A DNA stretch of 64,000 bases, from the NCBI RefSeq assembly GCF_001540865.1, contig NC_033632.1, positions 6,021,629-6,085,628 of the forward strand, given 5' to 3'. Numbering within the stretch: position 1 is the first letter of the stretch; each line of letters starts with the position of its first letter. This stretch comes from Ananas comosus. Its lineage: Eukaryota > Streptophyta > Magnoliopsida > Poales > Bromeliaceae. The position numbers and the translations under genes were made by a program. Below the pieces are notes generated by a model. It did not search any database. It was not told where the DNA came from and worked only from the letters and a program-made list of their open reading frames with translations. Of this stretch, positions 22,009 through 33,572 are shown piece by piece.

Positions 22009-22768
22009 AACTATACTACTATACTATTAATAGCACCAAGTCATTGGTGCTATTAGTATTTTGGCCATTGGATGAAGGGATGTACGGTTAGAATGGTAGT
22101 AATCCTCTAGGGTTGAATGAGTGGTTGGTTGGTTGGTTGAATAGTATGATCTAATAGATGTAGGGGTGTCAACGAGTCGAACACGGGCGAGCTGAGGCCA
22201 GCTCGTGTTCTGCTCGTTTATTTATTAAACGAGTCGAACACGAGCTGGCTTGTTAAAGTATCGAGTCGAAAAATTAAACTCGTGTTCGGCTCGTTAATAA
22301 ACAAGTCGTATACGACTATACGAGGTAGCTCACGAGCTGACCAACGAACAATAAGTTAAATAGATTAGATTGGATATATATAAGAAAATAAATTTATAAA
22401 ATCTTATCCGTTAGATTTTGATCTAATGGTTAAAACTTTACATATAAATGAGTTTTTTATAATTGAGCTCTATATATTATATAAATATAAAATATATGTA
22501 TTCGAGCTGTTATCGAGCCGAACACGGTGAGCTTGTGTTCGGCTCGTTTATTAAACGAGCTGAAAAATTCAGCTCGTGTTCGACTCGTTTACTGAACGAG
22601 CGATTCGATCTTAAGCTCATTTCGAACCGAATACGAGCTGCCTCGCGAACAGCGAACTGGATTGCCACCTCTAAACGGATGAAAATGGTCAAATGAATTT
22701 AGGTTTAACGGCGAAAAATTCGATAGCACCAAACACTGGGTGCTATCGACAGTATAGTAGTCCGACTC
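22009..22768. mobile_element. MITE, cluster copy E, with nested hAT-like element
   Basis: Ends TACTACTATACTATTAATAG and the inverse of CTATCGACAGTATAGTAG; same family as copy B but inverted. Its interior is interrupted at 22161-22683. Confidence 0.6.
22161..22683. mobile_element. hAT-like MITE nested in copy E
   Basis: Inverted ends TAGGGGTGTCAAC and TAGAGGTGGCAATC. The interior alternates GAGCTCGTGTTCGGCTCGTT-like words on both strands, making it largely self-complementary. Flanking octamers AATAGATG and AACGGATG match at 6 of 8 positions, consistent with a decayed 8-bp duplication. Confidence 0.55.
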
Positions 22769-23109
22769 AAATTTGTAAATACAAGTTCTTAATATATAGC
22801 TAAACAAATTATCTATTGCTGCAGTGCTTTCTGCCAATCCAACTAAATAAGATGTACAAAATTGTAAATATTATATTTGTAACCGCATGCATAAGTAATT
22901 ATATTGTGTGTGTAGTTTTATCCAACAAAGCAGTCGCTTAAAGTTTTGGACCGGACGGGTCGTCACGGAATTGCAACATTCTGGGCTCAATTGGGCTGCG
23001 GTTCAGCGGTAACTTCTAAGTCCGAACAGTCCAGTTGAGCCCTACTGGATCCACGCCGCCTGCGTGGTTAATCCACAAACAACGACACCAAGCAGTAGGA
23101 GTAGAGTAA

Positions 23110-23212
23110 TATAACACATACTAATATCATAGTATATAATATATATATATATATAATTATATTATATATATATATATATATATACTATATATATAAATAT
23201 ATAGTAAGGGGC
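23110..23212. repeat. AT-rich (TA)n microsatellite
   Basis: Interrupted TA dinucleotide tract immediately left of MITE copy F. Confidence 0.9.
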
Positions 23213-23213
23213 T

Positions 23214-23770
23214 ACTTATGATCGAGAAGCACGGAGCGCTTCTATTGCTTTCAGGCTCGTTTTCAGATATTGCGCACTTTTCGAATCGGTCGATCGGCCT
23301 CGTTAAACTTGAATCTAGAGTATGTTGGAGTAGCATCAGAAAATAAATTTTATTATTTTGTCGATATCATTTCCTATTGATCGAATGGGCTCAAAATCAA
23401 ACAAATTTCATGGCGTAGTAAGCCGCTTTGCAAGTTTTAACGGGTAGAAATATCCAAATCAGTGAATTTTTGATAGAAAAATATTTATACTATATAAAAC
23501 AAGATCAATATCTTTGATTTAAAATTTTAATGTCATAATTATTACATTTTATAATATTTTTATTTTGCAGCCGTTTGATTTGAGCCGCTTCGTTCGCTAA
23601 GGCAAATGATATCGTAAAATCATAAAATTTATTTTCAGGTACTTCAATATATTCTAGATCAAGTTTAACGGAAGACCGATCACTTGATTCGGAAAGTGCA
23701 ACATCCCGAAATACGTCAGCTGGAAGTACGGGAGGCTCCGGGACTTCTGATAGCATAGTAGCCTCACTCA
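23214..23770. mobile_element. Hairpin MITE, cluster copy F
   Basis: Starts AAGGGGCTACTTATGATCGA and ends with the inverse-type GATAGCATAGTAGCCTCACT. The arms share CTCGTTAAACTTGAATCTAG-like text and its inverse. Bounded by TATATA on both sides. Confidence 0.65.
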
Positions 23771-23791
23771 TATATATATTATATTATATAT

Positions 23792-23828
<37 letters not shown>

Positions 23829-24190
23829 ATAATATATATATGTATATAATTTGTTTTGAAGTAAAAATATTAAATATTTCTTTGTGCGTTCGCTATATTT
23901 GCACTTTTTAGGTAGCGGTTTTATTTCAAGTGTTGCGCCTCAATTACTTTCATTGGGGCTAGGCCCCGGTATATTGTAAGGACCTATCAATTTCCGCCTG
24001 ATATGTATTGTACTAACACTGCTATAGCATATTTGAGCTTCATTCCACCACTTATAGAGGAAAGGTGGGTAGCTCAAGTGCTAATATACAAATACACATT
24101 ATTTGTTATTAATTATTACATCATTTTATTTAGTTTCTTTAAATAAATGATTTATCTATATTACGAAAGAAGCAAATATATATATATATA
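23771..24190. other. (TA)n tract plus short unassigned sequence
   Basis: Positions 23771-23840 are TA microsatellite. The rest contains no recognised feature and runs into another TA tract before copy G. Confidence 0.6.
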
Positions 24191-24925
24191 GAGCTGAGGC
24201 TACTATGCTATCGGAAGCCCCACGAAGCCGTTCCGTATTCTAGCTCGTTTTCGAGGTGTTGCGACTTTCGAATCGTCGATTCGGCTCGTTAAACTTGATC
24301 TAGAAGTATTTTTGAATACTAGAAATAAATTTTATCAAATACTGTTTTACGATATGCATTGACCTATGTGAACGAAGGTGGGCTCAAAAATTAACGGCTG
24401 AAATAAATCTTACAAATGTAATAATATGACATTAAAATTTAAAATCAAAGATATTGATCTTGTTTTTATAGTATAAAGAATTTTCTATAAAATTTCACTT
24501 GATTTGGATATTTCTACACCGTTAAACTGCAAAGTCACTACGCGTCATTGAAATTTGTTATATTTTGAGCTCATTCGATCACTAGATAATATTAATCTCC
24601 ATGAGAAATGATATCGAAAAAAGGAATGAAATATAAAAATTTATTTTTAGATATTCAAAATACTCTTCAGATCAAGTTTTATTCAGATTTGTTATTTTAT
24701 AATTTTTTTCTATATTGTGTTTCTTAGTTTCACTATTTTTTATTAGTTCGATTATTTTCTTTATTGGTACTTTCTCCTGTTTGGGACCGCCGGGGGAGGT
24801 TTTCATTTATAACGGAAGGAGAGACCCCAAGGCCAGATCCGACGTATTCGAAGTACGCAACATCAAAAACGAGCTGGGGAGGGAAGCACGGAAGAGTCCG
24901 TGTTTCAATAGCCATAGTTAGCCTC

Positions 24926-24928
<3 letters not shown>
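24191..24928. mobile_element. Hairpin MITE, cluster copy G, rearranged
   Basis: Starts GAGCTGAGGCTACTATGCTA and ends AATAGCCATAGTTAGCCTC. The left arm has GTTAAACTTGATCTAG and the right has GATCAAGTTT, but the right arm is interrupted by about 100 bp (24680-24780) of unrelated T-rich sequence. Confidence 0.6.

Positions 24929-24979
<51 letters not shown>
24929..24979. repeat. (TA)n microsatellite
   Basis: Pure TA dinucleotide tract separating MITE copies G and H. Confidence 0.95.
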
Positions 24980-24982
<3 letters not shown>

Positions 24983-25519
24983 CTAGGCTGGTATACTATC
25001 GGTAGCACGGAGGGCTCCGTGCTACCAAGTTGTTTTCAATGATGCAGCTTCCAAATCGACGATCGGCTCCGTTAGACTTGATCTACACTATTGAAAGTAT
25101 TTGGAAACTAAATTTCATAATATTTTGGCATCATTTATCTATCAAATGAGTAGTTTAAAAATGAACGGCTGAAAATAAAAATCTCATAAAAAATAATGAT
25201 AAAAGTCTTGAATTTAAGATCAGAGGTGCTGATCTTACTCTAAATAGTGAAAAGAATTTTCTATAAAAATTTCATCAGATTTGGATTGTTTTACACCGTT
25301 AAATTCACAAACGCATCACATCTACTATTAAAATAGTCAATTTTGAGACCTTTTGATTACTAGCCAAATGATGTCAAAAAATTATAAAATTTAGTTTCCA
25401 AATACTTTTAATGGTGTAGATCATGTCTAACAGAGCCGATCGTCGATTTGGAAGCCACATCATCGAAAACAACTTGGTAGCACGGAGCCCTCCGTGCTAC
25501 CGATAGTATACCAGCCTAG

Positions 25520-25522
<3 letters not shown>
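24980..25522. mobile_element. Hairpin MITE, cluster copy H, best preserved
   Basis: The two arms, each about 170 bp, are over 90 percent identical as inverted repeats and start GAGCTAGGCTGGTATACTAT. Within each arm GGTAGCACGGAG and CTCCGTGCTACC form a second, smaller palindrome. Flanked by (TA)n on both sides, so a TA or longer target duplication cannot be told from the microsatellite. Confidence 0.85.
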
Positions 25523-25577
<55 letters not shown>

Positions 25578-25997
25578 TGGATTGCGTGCAGTTCTTATAC
25601 CCAATATGTTTATTTGATTAAAAAAAAAGAGTACTTTTCACTTTTTTTTTTGCAAATAATCATTATATGTCACTCAGGTAGCATGCGTTGTAACTTGTAA
25701 GTTAGAAAATCATAACAAAAAAATGAACATCCATTTTCCTTCATATTTAATTATATAGAAGTTGTGTTTAATTAAGGCAATGATGCCAAATAAGACCCTA
25801 AAATTTTGATCATAATTTCAAATTCTTATTAGCTGTTTCATTCCCTAAATAGAATGATTTTAACTGCAGTCATTTCAAGTGTACCATTTCATATTTAGGT
25901 GCTTTATTTTCTGAAATGATTGGGACTAAAAGTAGAAATAGAAGCTCGCAGCACTTATCTATATCTTACTACAAATTAACGAGTTTAAAAAAATCTA
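25523..25997. other. (TA)n tract then unassigned AT-rich sequence
   Basis: TA dinucleotides to about 25575, then sequence with no recognised feature. Confidence 0.5.
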
Positions 25998-26589
25998 GGG
26001 TAAAATTCAAATACCCCTTTGTGGTTTCATAATTTCTCACTTTTGTATCCTGTGGTTTAAAGTGTATTAAGTTAGTCTCTATGGTTCCGCACTTTTTCAC
26101 TTTAGTATCCTATGGTTTAAAGTGTATCAAGTTAGTACCTTGTGGTTTTATTTTTTTTTTCTTTATTATCCATTTTACTAATTTTTTTCGTTAAGTCTGT
26201 GATAATGTTAAAATTAAAGAGTACTAAAGTGAATATTCGATAAACCTAGATTGGATATCTGAAGTTTTTTGTATATAATTTAATGAAATATTAACGGAGG
26301 AAAAAAAAATCAGTGAAAAAATTAAAGCTAAAGGATACTAAAGTAAATATTTGATAAACCTAGATAGGATATATGAAGTTTTTTATATATAATTTAACGA
26401 AATATTAAAGGAGCCGACGAAAAAAAAAAAAAAGAAATTACAGGGTACTAAATTGATGCGCTTTAATCTATAGGGTACTAAAATGAGAAAGTACGAAACC
26501 ACAAGGTACTAAATTGATACATTTTAAACCATAGAGTACTAAAGTAAGAACGTGTGAAACTACAGGGATGGTATTTAAAGTTTTTCCAA
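25998..26589. mobile_element. MITE of the GTGGTTTC..TTTAGTA family, copy 1
   Basis: The left end, GGTAAAATTCAAATACC then GTGGTTTC and CTCACTTT, is mirrored by the right end, GAAACTACAGGGATGG and TATTTAAAGTTTTTCC. Arms repeat words such as AGTATCC(T/A)(G/A)TGGTTTAAAG. At least four relatives occur at 26982, 37497, 44962 and 53840. Confidence 0.7.
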
Positions 26590-26981
26590 AAATATACAAA
26601 TAGCGCACCCTATGCTAATATTCAATCATTTCAAGATATAAAAGAATGATTTTGAGAATCACTATATACAATATATCCAACCTCAATTACTCCTTTTCTT
26701 TTCCTTACACAGGTTCTACTCCGATTGCTCTTGGTGTTGATGATGCAGCATATCTCATTCATTCTTAAATCAATTAATATCGAATTAGCGCATGCTCACA
26801 AGCATCTTCCCTTTTTCTCTAATCTTCATTTGAATAATTTTTTTTAGAATAAAGAATACAACTCAATTATGTTCTTTAGCAAGTTTCTTCGCTGGCTTTG
26901 TCACGTGATTTATTTGATATAGAAAAATAGTCATGGGGACAAGTCGCATCATTGTTGTAATTATTATTATTATTATTATTA
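26590..26981. other. Intergenic AT-rich sequence
   Basis: No gene or repeat recognised apart from the (ATT)n run at the right edge. Confidence 0.4.
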
Positions 26982-27340
26982 GGGAAACTTCAAAAAACCC
27001 CCACGTAGTTTCGTATTTTTTCACTTTACTACTCTATAATTTCAAGTGTATCAAGTTAGTATCCCATGGTTTTATACTTTCTCACTTTAGTATCCTGTGG
27101 TTTCAAGTGTATCAAGTTAATACCCTATGGTTTTATTTTTGTATCAAGTTAGTACCATATGGTTTCACTTTTTTCTTTTTATTATCCATTTCGAGGTATA
27201 TAATTTAACGAAATATTAAACTACAGGATACTAAAGTGAGAAAGTGTGAAATCACAGAATACTAACTTGATACACTTGAAACCACAGGGTACTAAAGTGA
27301 GAAAGTGCGAAACCACATAGGGGGTGTTTGAAGTTTCCCC
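26982..27340. mobile_element. MITE of the same family, inserted in an (ATT)n tract
   Basis: Ends GGGAAACTTCAAA and the inverse of TTTGAAGTTTCCCC. It interrupts a TTA/ATT trinucleotide repeat (26960-26981 and 27341-27370). A TTA duplication, as for PIF/Harbinger elements, is therefore compatible but cannot be proven because the target is itself (TTA)n. Confidence 0.75.
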
Positions 27341-27372
<32 letters not shown>

Positions 27373-27481
27373 ATTATAAACGGAAGTAGAGAGAAAATTC
27401 CATTTAATAGTTCCATATCTTTTACTGTAGTGATTAATGAATACTAATATCTCAAAGGTACTTCAAAAACATAGATATTGT

Positions 27482-27642
27482 ACCGACCGTTTCTAAAGCA
27501 AGTGGCAAAGGGCTTGGTGGTTGGTACCCGAGACCCAAGTTCGAATCCTAGTTGATTCACATTTTCAGCTAAGTTTATTTCTAAATAAAATAAACGAAAC
27601 GGGTAGCGTGCTATCTATCTCTCAAAAAAAAAAAACAAAAAA
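27482..27642 (+). mobile_element. tRNA-derived SINE, copy 1
   Basis: Begins ACCGACCGTTTCTAAAGC, contains an A-box-like TGGCAAAGGGCTTGG and a B-box AGTTCGAATCC, and ends in CTATCTCTC followed by poly(A). Imperfect flanking duplications AACATAGATATTGT (27468-27481) and AACACAGATAATGT (27643-27656) match at 12 of 14 positions. The tRNA-like 5' part would serve as an internal RNA polymerase III promoter. Confidence 0.85.
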
Positions 27643-27656
27643 AACACAGATAATGT

Positions 27657-28453
27657 GTCTTCTGATTTTAAGTATTAAATTAAGTTTTCAATTAAGAACT
27701 CTTCTGAGCATCAAATCAAGGTCATATTCCAAAACTAAAAGTTAATCTAAATATTGTGATGTTTACAAAAGTAAATTTTGACTAGAACTAAATACTCTCC
27801 TAATTGGTGCTTTAAAATAAAATCATGCATTGTGGCAACATATTTCAACATGTTTAGTTGTGGAAAACTTGGCCTTGAAAATGATTTCCATTATTATAAG
27901 CTAGAATGTGAGTCATGCAGTCCCATCATTTCTCCCCATGTAATTACTATTCCACCTATAAACCAAACACATTTGACATTCCTATTTCATTTTGCATCCC
28001 CTCGAGCAGTTGTATTGAACAAGTCCAACCACTGGTTAGAGACTTAGATCACTCTCAAAAACCGGTAAAACTTTGAACCAATAAAATTTCTTCTTTTTTT
28101 TTTTTTTCTAGGAAGATCCAACCGAACCTCTACTAGGGGTCTCCAAGATCAAACAGTCAAAGAACGTGTGGGGGCAAATTTTCTCAGCAAAACAGTACTA
28201 ACAGTCTACAAGGATTATCATTTTTCTTTTACACTCACCTTACTTGAGGCCTTCCATTGCCTCGCCCATATAGCCTAATTCGTCTTTCGATCTTATGAAT
28301 GAAGCGGGTAGCATGCTACCTCTTTCTAAAAAAAAAGTAAAATTTCTTTTTATTTTTGATAAGAGAAAGGTGGTGAGTTTTTTGCTTCATTCATTTTGAA
28401 AATGAAGGAAGATAAAAATATAAAGTAATAAGGTTTTGAACTTAGGGCCCTAG
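27657..28453. other. Intergenic, with a SINE 3'-end fragment
   Basis: At about 28295-28340 the words GAATGAAGCGGGTAGC and ATGCTACCTCTTTCT followed by A-rich sequence match only the 3' end of the SINE. Otherwise nothing recognised. Confidence 0.45.
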
Positions 28454-28970
28454 TGTCAGGGACTTAGAAAAATTTCTATGCAGCCTGGTCCCTGGCCCAA
28501 ATCTGCTTAGCGAGTTCGGGTTGAAGACGGGTCGAATCGGGTTGTCAAGGAGGCCCAAACCCAACCCGCTGTGGGAAACTCAAGGGTTAGGAAACTCATG
28601 AGAGTTATGGGTGATTCTTGAGCTTTTGACATTTATGAGGGCTCATTATGAGGATTCATTATGTATGTAGTGGGTGAGTTGAAAAGGCTCATTAGGCCTA
28701 TAAATAGTGGGGTTGGCTAAGGCCATGACACACAAGAGAGAGTGTGTTTGTATGCTGTTTGTAGGTTGTAATTCTCATTTTTAAGTAGTGTAGTACTTAA
28801 TTTTTTTTTGAGAGAACCTCTACCTCTTTCTCTTTGTCATTTCCCTTTGCATACTTAGTCGTAGGACGCGAAGGTCCGGGCTAGCAACAGGGACAAAGGC
28901 TTGTCCATCTTCGAGCAGGAAAGGTGGGCGCAGCACGGGCTTTGCGAACGAAAACACTAAGTTCGTGACA
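28454..28970 (+). repeat. Gypsy 5' LTR
   Basis: Starts TGTCAGGGACTTAG and ends AGTTCGTGACA; 517 bp, the same length as the 3' LTR. Confidence 0.95.
28699..28707 (+). promoter_or_regulatory. LTR TATA box
   Basis: TATAAATAG in the middle of the 5' LTR, the likely core promoter element for the retrotransposon transcript. The 3' LTR has the same sequence. Confidence 0.65.
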
Positions 28971-28972
28971 GT

Positions 28973-28986
28973 TGGTATCAGAGCCG
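28973..28986 (+). promoter_or_regulatory. Gypsy primer-binding site (tRNA-iMet)
   Basis: TGGTATCAGAGCCG begins two bases after the 5' LTR and matches the standard complement of the iMet tRNA 3' end. Confidence 0.9.
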
Positions 28987-29002
28987 GTTCGAGCGAGGAA
29001 CC

Positions 29003-30652
29003 ATGTCGTCATCCGATGCGGGAATCGTCGACGTTAGGGGCGACCCTCCAAAGCAGCCCTCCAAGCGAAGCAAGAGCAAAGACCCTCAGCGAATCATGAG
29101 GAATTCGGCGTCATTGGAGGACCGCCTTGTGCTGTTGGAGGACATCATCGCGAAAATGGGTAAAAGGTACATCGAGATGGCGGATACCTTTAACTCATTC
29201 AACGAAGATGTCCACAGCATGGAGGAAAGTGTCGCTACAGCCATGGAGACATTTCGAAGCGATCTCGAAAAGCTCCAAGCCAACATGAAGAATCGTGACG
29301 AGGAGCGAAAGAAACTGATCGAGGAGCTTGTTGCTCGAGTCGACGAGGTCGAGGACCTCAAGACAAGAGTAACGATCCTTGAGAAAGCGGTGGCGCGTGG
29401 CCACGAACCCCAACGAGAGTCCGCTTCGAAGGTACGTATCCCTGAGCCTCAAAATTTCAGGGGAACCCGCGACGAGAAGGAGATCGACAACTTTCTGTGG
29501 CACATGGAGCGCTACTTCAAGGCGTTGCGGCTGGACGACGAAGATGAGAAAGTCCAGGCTGCATCCATGTACCTTGCTGATGACGCGATGCTGTGGTGGC
29601 GTCGGCGTTCTGCAGAAGCCGAGAAGGGCCAATGCAACTTGAAGACGTGGGAGGACTTCGTGCGCGAGCTCAAGGCGCAGTTCTACCCCGAGCACGTCGA
29701 GTACCTTGCGAGGAAGCAACTTCGACGGCTCAAACACACCGGGACGCTCAAGGAGTATGTCAAGGAATACTCCAAGTTGATGCTGTCCATCACCAACATG
29801 GCGGAGGAAGATCGCTTATTCTTCTTCCTCGACGGACTCCAACCTTGGGCGAACAAGGAGCTTGTGGGACGCGACGTCAAGGACGTTGCCTCCGCAATTG
29901 CCTTGGCGGAAAAACTGCCCGAGTACGAGCGGGCGGATTCAACTCGCAGCAAGACGCCCAAAGCGAGCAAGGCTAAAGGTGGAGGAGACCGTCGCGACCA
30001 GAAGGAGCGCAGGGGCCGCGAGAGGGGTCCTGTGCCGTCGCTAAAGAAATTGACGTGCTACGTCTGCGGCGAGAACCATTGGGCGAGGGACTGCCCAAAC
30101 AAGAAGAAGCTGAATGCTGTCGAGACCGAGCAGGGCGAGGGCAGTGCAGAACCGACGAAGATGGGCGCGCTTAGGCTCGTCAACGCGGTTCAGGGGTTGG
30201 CAAGCAGCAGCAAGCCCCTTAACAAAGAGCTTCTGTACATCGATGTGACCCTTAACAGCAGGGCCACACGAGCATTGGTGGACACGGGAGTCACTCACAA
30301 CTTTGTTGCCGAAGTGGAGGCCAAACAGATAGGCCTTCCCCTTGAGAAGGATGCTAGCAGGATCAAGGCCGTCAACTCTGAGGCGCAACCTGTTGCGGGC
30401 GTGGCCAAGGGCGTGGCCATTGCGGTGGGACCTTGGAGAGGCACCGCAAACTTCACCGCCGCACCCATCGACGACTTCCAAGTCATACTAGGTATAGACT
30501 TCTTGACTTCGTCGAAGACGGTTCCGATGCCACACCTTGGGGCCTTAAGCATCATGGACGAGGCGGCCCCATGCATGATCCTAGCAATCCAGGAGAAAAC
30601 GGTAAGCACCCAAACCTTCTCTGCGTTGCAGTTGCGAAGGGGTGTACAGTGA
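29003..30652 (+). CDS. Gypsy Gag-protease polyprotein
   Basis: 549 codons. An N-terminal acidic/basic region precedes a coiled-coil-like stretch (about residues 35-125), then the retrotransposon Gag capsid domain (about 145-290, with [11 protein letters not shown] and [13 protein letters not shown]). A CCHC knuckle [13 protein letters not shown] is near residues 351-364, with three residues between the second Cys and His as in many chromoviruses. An aspartic protease with VDTGVTHNF is near residue 425, followed by VILGIDFL. The start ATG lies 17 bases after the primer-binding site. The frame ends TGA at 30650-30652, overlapping the RT frame by 11 bases. In relatives gag and pol are usually one frame, so this is probably a small indel, although a programmed shift cannot be excluded. 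Confidence 0.85.
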   Translation: MSSSDAGIVDVRGDPPKQPSKRSKSKDPQRIMRNSASLEDRLVLLEDIIAKMGKRYIEMADTFNSFNEDVHSMEESVATAMETFRSDLEKLQANMKNRDEERKKLIEELVARVDEVEDLKTRVTILEKAVARGHEPQRESASKVRIPEPQNFRGTRDEKEIDNFLWHMERYFKALRLDDEDEKVQAASMYLADDAMLWWRRRSAEAEKGQCNLKTWEDFVRELKAQFYPEHVEYLARKQLRRLKHTGTLKEYVKEYSKLMLSITNMAEEDRLFFFLDGLQPWANKELVGRDVKDVASAIALAEKLPEYERADSTRSKTPKASKAKGGGDRRDQKERRGRERGPVPSLKKLTCYVCGENHWARDCPNKKKLNAVETEQGEGSAEPTKMGALRLVNAVQGLASSSKPLNKELLYIDVTLNSRATRALVDTGVTHNFVAEVEAKQIGLPLEKDASRIKAVNSEAQPVAGVAKGVAIAVGPWRGTANFTAAPIDDFQVILGIDFLTSSKTVPMPHLGALSIMDEAAPCMILAIQEKTVSTQTFSALQLRRGVQ

Positions 30653-33561
30653 CGAGATGACTTACCTTGCGGCCATCCGCGAGGTGAGCGACGAGGGCCT
30701 CGACGAGGAGGGCCTTCCTGCGGAGATTGGAGCGGTCTTGGTAGATTTCCACGATGTCATGCCAAAGGAGCTGCCGAAGCAACTTCCACCTAGGCGGGAG
30801 GTGGATCATGCCATTGAGCTCGAGCCAGGAGCCAAACCGCCAGCGAAAGCGCCATATAGAATGGCCCCGCCAGAGCTCGAGGAGTTGCAAAAGCAGTTAA
30901 AGGAGCTCCTCGATGCAGGCTTCATCCGACCGTCGAAGGAACCTTATGGAGCACCAGTTTTGTTCCAGCGCAAGAGCGACGGAAGCCTGCGGCTTTGTAT
31001 CGATTACAGAGCGCTCAACAAGGTAACGGTCAAAAACAAATACCCTATTCCTTTGGTTGCAGATCTCTTCGACCAATTGGGCGGAGCGAAGTACTTCACC
31101 AAACTCGACCTTCGCTCTGGGTATTATCAAGTGCGGATTGTGGAAGGAGACGAGGAGAAGACCACGTGCGTGACGAGGTACGGGGCCTATGAGTTCCTTG
31201 TCATGCCGTTCGGCTTGACGAACGCGCCAGCAACCTTCTGCACACTTATGAACAAGCTGTTCCATCCCTATCTCGATCGCTTTGTGGTGGTGTACCTCGA
31301 CGACATCGTGGTATATAGCAACACCTTGGAGGAGCACATCGAGCACTTGCGAACCGTCTTCCAAGTGCTGCGGGAGAACCAGCTGTTCGTCAAGAAGGAG
31401 AAGTGCATATTCGCGAAGGAAGAGGTGCACTTCCTTGGCCACTGGATAGGCCAGGGCCTGATTCGCATGGACCAGCGGAAGGTGCGAGCCATCTGCGAAT
31501 GGGAGACCCCAACGACAGTGTCCGAGTTGCAGTCTTTCCTTGGGCTCGTCAACTACTACCGCCGATTCATTCCTGGCTACTCTGCGAGAGCAGCCTCGTT
31601 GACGGATCTGCTGAGGAAAAACCACTCGTGGGTTTGGACCTCTCAATGCGCGGAGGCATTCGAGGACCTAAAGCGAGCGGTGACGGAGGATCCAGTGCTG
31701 CGACTATCCGACTGCAGTCGCACCTTTGAGGTACATACTGATGCCTCTGACTTTGCCATTGGCGGTGTCCTCGTGCAGGATGGGCACCCTATCGCCTATG
31801 AGAGCCGCAAGCTCAACGACACCGAGCGGCATTACACCGTCCAGGAGAAGGAAATGATCGTTGTGGTGCATTGCTTGCGAACCTGGCGGCAGTATTTGCT
31901 TGGGAGCAAGTTTGTGGTGCGCACCGACAACGTTGCCACAAGCTACTTCCAATCGCAAAAGAAGCTGTCGCCTAAACAGGCGAGGTGGCAGGACTTCTTG
32001 GCGGAGTTCGACATGGAGATGCAATACAAGCCCGGGAAGGAAAACCGCGTGGCTGATACTCTCAGCCGCAAGGCTGAGCTTGCAGCCGTGTGGCAACTTC
32101 AAGGGACGCTCCGTGATCGACTTCGTTCAGGAATCAACGAGGACCCTATCGCTCAAAATCTGGTGCAGCTTGTCAAGGAGGGCAAAACGCGAAGGTTTTG
32201 GCTGAGCGACAGGCTGCTCCTCACCAAGGGGCGACGGGTGTACGTGCCCAAGTGGGGCAACCTTCGCCGCGAGCTCATCAAGGAGTGCCATGACTCCAAG
32301 TGGGTGGGCCACCCAGGTCAGAAGCGAACCCTGGCGTTGCTCGGCGCCGCCTACTTTTGGCCGCAGATGCACGAAGACGTGGAGGCCTACGTGCGAACCT
32401 GCTTGGTGTGTCAACAAGACAAAGTTGAGCACCAGCGACCTGGCGGACTCCTCGAGCCTTTACCTGTGCCTAGCCGTCCGTGGGAGAGTATTTCTATGGA
32501 CTTCATCTTCGCCTTGCCAAAGGTGGGGGTGCTTGGGTCCATTTTGGTGGTGGTTGATCGTTTTTCAAGTACGGGACCTTCATTGCTGCGCCGGCCGATT
32601 GCACGGCTGAAGAAGCGGCACGCCTCTTCGTCAGCCACATCGTCAAGCTTTGGGGGATCCCTATGAGCATCGTGAGCGACCGCGACCCCAGGTTCACTGG
32701 CAAGTTTTGGACAGAGGTGTTCAAAATCTTAGGGTCGGAGTTGCTCTTCTGCACCAGTTGGCATCCACAGACCGACGGGCAAACTGAGCGGGTGAACGCT
32801 CTGTTAGAGGAGTATTTGCGGCACTATGTGAGTGCCAATCAGAAGGATTGGGTGCATCATCTCGATGTCGCCCAGTTTGCTTACAACTTGCGGCGCAGCG
32901 AGTCTACGGGCTGCAGCCTTTTCGAGTTGGCGATCGGGCGACAACCACTTGCCCCTCACACGGTTGCTGCGGGAGAGCAGTTCCGCAGCCCAGTTGCTCT
33001 TCAGTTTACCACTAACTTGCAGGAAAAGGGTGAAATCGCAAGGGCAAACTTGGAGAAAGCAGCACGACGGATGAAGAAGTGGGCTGACGAAAAGCGACAC
33101 CTCGGGAGTTTGCCGAGGGCGACCGTGTGATGGTCAAGCTTCATCCGCAGCAGTTCAAAGCCTTGCGGAAGGTGCACAAGAGACTGCTGTGCAAGTATGA
33201 AGGCCCATATACCGTCGTCAAGCGTGTGGGCAAGGGGCTGCCCGCAAACCTCAGGATCCACCCTGTTTTTCATGTCAGCAGGTTGAAGCTGTACAACGAA
33301 GACGCGGAGGATCCGAGCAGAGGAGTGTCGCAGCGAGCGCCTCCGACCATGGTGACTTCGTTCGACAAAGAAGCGGAGTCCATCCTGGACACTCGACTCA
33401 TTCGGCGACGTGGGGTCGTGCCGAATCCTGAGTACTTGGTGAAGTGGAAGAATCTCCCATTCGGCTAGGCTAGTTGGGAGAAGGCGGACACACTTTGGCA
33501 GTACCAAGCGCTCATCGAAGAGTTCCAGAAGCAGCGCGCGACGAGAACGCCTGCGCATTAG
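30642..33561 (+). pseudogene. Gypsy pol: RT, RNase H, integrase, chromodomain (frameshifted)
   Basis: Frame one, 30642-32666, carries RT ([24 protein letters not shown], active site YLDD near residue 217), RNase H ([29 protein letters not shown]) and the integrase HHCC zinc finger ([17 protein letters not shown]). At about 32565, within VVVDRFS, the frame shifts. The integrase core continues in 32663-33130 with SIVSDRDPRFTGKFW and SWHPQTDGQTERVN. A second shift near 33105 moves to the frame of 33127-33561, which holds the C-terminal domain (GPYTVVKRVG, HPVFHVSRLK) and a chromodomain (EYLVKWKNLP, then WEKADTLWQY). An in-frame TAG at 33466-33468 cuts the chromodomain. The final stop is TAG at 33559-33561, just before the polypurine tract. 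Confidence 0.9.
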
Positions 33562-33572
33562 GTGGAGGAGGG
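33561..33572 (+). promoter_or_regulatory. Gypsy polypurine tract
   Basis: GGTGGAGGAGGG directly adjoins the 3' LTR start TGTCAGGG. Confidence 0.75.

Noticed and set aside
27482..27642. tRNA gene because of the B-box AGTTCGAATCC
   Set aside because: Does not fold as a complete tRNA, has a poly(A) tail and target duplications, and is repeated elsewhere: it is a SINE.
29195..29737. 180-codon minus-strand frame and other antisense frames over 29.0-33.6 kb
   Set aside because: Antisense shadows of the gypsy gag-pol region.
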